From Shewanella fidelis ATCC BAA-318 (GTDB taxonomy: Bacteria > Pseudomonadota > Gammaproteobacteria > Enterobacterales > Shewanellaceae): 64,000 nucleotides of DNA. Location: positions 141,381-205,380 of the forward strand of contig NZ_KI912462.1 in the NCBI RefSeq assembly GCF_000518605.1, written 5' to 3'. Made by a program: the position numbers and the translations under genes. The notes under the pieces are model-generated. The model searched no databases, was not told the origin of the DNA, and was given only the letters and a program-made list of their open reading frames with translations. This document shows, piece after piece, positions 63,105 to 64,000 of the stretch. The stretch's first letter is position 1. Each line of letters opens with the position of its first letter.

Positions 63105-63722
63105 ATGAAAACCCTTGTTAGTTTAGCCTTATCAGCCTTGTTAGTTTTGTCATGGGCACCCAATGTATCGGCCAATGATCACCACCATGGTGCTCATAAA
63201 GGTCACCAAGCAGGCCAACATCAAGCCTATGCTTGCCCAATGCACCCTGAAGTAACTGGCGTGAAAGGCGATTCTTGTCCGAAATGTGGTATGGACTTAG
63301 AAGTTGTTAATTCAGCAGCTAAGCACCATGCTCAAGATTGTGAGTCTTGCCCAAACAAAGGCAATTGTCCTAATAAAGCTAAGAAACATCACCATAAACA
63401 TATGAGCAAGCACACTCATGCTTGCCCTATGAACCCAGCAATTACAGGTCAAGCCGGTGATAGTTGCCCTAAATGCGGTATGGATTTAGAGCCTATTGCT
63501 AACCAAGCAGCTCACAAGAACTGCGACTCTTGTCCAAATCAAGAGTCATGCCCTAATAAAGCTAAAAAGCATCACAAACATATGAGCAAGCATACCCATG
63601 CCTGCCCTATGAACCCAGCTATTACAGGTCAAGCAGGTGACAGCTGCCCTAAATGTGGAATGGATCTAGAGCCTATCGCAGCAAACGATAACGCACATAA
63701 ATCTGGTCACATGCATCACTAA
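63105..63722 (+). CDS. Exported heavy-metal-binding protein with three CPMHP/CPKCGM domains
   Basis: A 205-residue exported protein (signal ending VSANDHH). Three copies of the short heavy-metal-binding domain occur: the first reads CPMHPEVTG...SCPKCGMDLE and the other two CPMNPAITG...SCPKCGMDLE. His-rich and CDSCPN...SCPNKAKKHH linkers separate them. The second and third units arise from a 180-bp duplication with mainly synonymous differences. Such domains are found at the N-terminus of CusB-like adaptors; here it stands as a separate protein, likely a periplasmic copper/silver buffer. The gene for an RND adaptor follows at 25 bp. Confidence 0.82.
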   Translation: MKTLVSLALSALLVLSWAPNVSANDHHHGAHKGHQAGQHQAYACPMHPEVTGVKGDSCPKCGMDLEVVNSAAKHHAQDCESCPNKGNCPNKAKKHHHKHMSKHTHACPMNPAITGQAGDSCPKCGMDLEPIANQAAHKNCDSCPNQESCPNKAKKHHKHMSKHTHACPMNPAITGQAGDSCPKCGMDLEPIAANDNAHKSGHMHH

Positions 63723-63746
63723 TATTTAGGGTGGAGATAAGGCATT

Positions 63747-64000
63747 ATGAGTCTTTTTAAATCTAAAGTGGCAAGCCCACTTATCTGCGCGCTAACACTA
63801 ACTATGGCTGTTACCCCACAGTTAAGTTACAGTCAAAGTGCAGAAACAAACCAACACGTTCATGCCCATCAGCATGAGTCTAAATACTACTGCCCAATGC
63901 ATCCAGAAGTGACCAGCCATGAGCCCGGTCGCTGCCCTGAGTGCAAAATGTTTCTTGTCTCGGAGCAAAAAGACACCGATGACCAAGAGACGGGCAACAA
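63747..64000 (+). CDS. RND metal-efflux periplasmic adaptor (CusB-like), N-terminal part
   Basis: Only the first 84 codons are inside the window. ATG at 63747 has GGAG upstream. A signal peptide (residues ~1-30) is followed by a His-rich stretch and a heavy-metal-binding domain YYCPMHPEVTSHEPGRCPECKM, the usual N-terminal module of CusB/CzcB-type adaptors. The rest, needed for proof, is beyond the edge. It is 25 bp downstream of the metal-binding protein gene, on the same strand. Confidence 0.7.
   Translation, partial: MSLFKSKVASPLICALTLTMAVTPQLSYSQSAETNQHVHAHQHESKYYCPMHPEVTSHEPGRCPECKMFLVSEQKDTDDQETGN

Overview
The window looks like chromosomal DNA of a marine gammaproteobacterium, almost certainly Shewanella. 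The evidence is a 187-residue CymA-type quinol dehydrogenase, a DmsE/DmsF/DmsA/DmsB extracellular DMSO reductase locus, a menDHCE operon, the ftsY-ftsE-ftsX-rpoH order, and several multihaem c-type cytochromes. No tRNA, rRNA, CRISPR array, transposase or integrase was seen. All assignments come from reading the sequence and from remembered family knowledge; no search was run.

Layout. 1-406: 3' end of a CpxA-like histidine kinase. 414-2073: TetR and LysR regulators. 2141-10746: a DMSP/acrylate island with an outer-membrane porin, two tandem periplasmic DMSP lyases (DddY), a tetrahaem cytochrome and flavoprotein pair matching acrylate reductase ArdAB, a divergent LysR regulator, and the acryloyl-CoA reductase AcuI. 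10992-15156: an AldB-type aldehyde dehydrogenase and the YjjI/YjjW glycyl-radical enzyme and activase. 15157-16729: a 1.57-kb non-coding stretch of four-copy repeats and closely packed hairpins. 16730-36764: mostly housekeeping or poorly characterised genes (LysR, TrmL, an M16 peptidase pair, PilZ, a GGDEF/EAL protein, DTW-domain protein, Bcr/CflA transporter, Sel1, YciC, DUF2780, TerB). 36816-47638: the DMSO respiration island (dmsE-F-A-B and a TorD-like chaperone, with an extra trihaem cytochrome), bordered by two LysR genes and an AraC gene. 47871-52961: menD-menH-menC-menE. 52972-60181: two small membrane proteins, rpoH, ftsX, ftsE, ftsY, rsmD and a DUF1145 gene. 60404-60967: cymA. 61353-64000: small Cys-rich exported proteins, a YccT-like protein, a repeat heavy-metal-binding protein and the start of an RND-type metal efflux adaptor.

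How the genes fit together. DMSP would enter the periplasm (perhaps through the porin) and be cleaved by DddY to dimethyl sulfide and acrylate. ArdAB can use acrylate as a respiratory electron acceptor, giving propionate. AcuI would remove any acrylate that reaches the cytoplasm as acryloyl-CoA. The oxidised relative of DMS, DMSO, can be respired on the cell surface by the Dms system. Menaquinone (menDHCE) and CymA, both in this window, are the expected electron source for both branches.

The most interesting new signal is a candidate operator. A 17-bp sequence is present as a perfect inverted pair in front of ardA, and a 15/17 match lies in front of the first dddY at nearly the same distance from the start codon. 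This suggests one regulator ties DMSP cleavage to acrylate respiration. Other points of interest are the tandem dddY pair, a terminator-like hairpin between dmsB and its chaperone gene, the hairpin-dense non-coding region near 16 kb, and a 51-bp tandem repeat with a distant relative 35 kb away.
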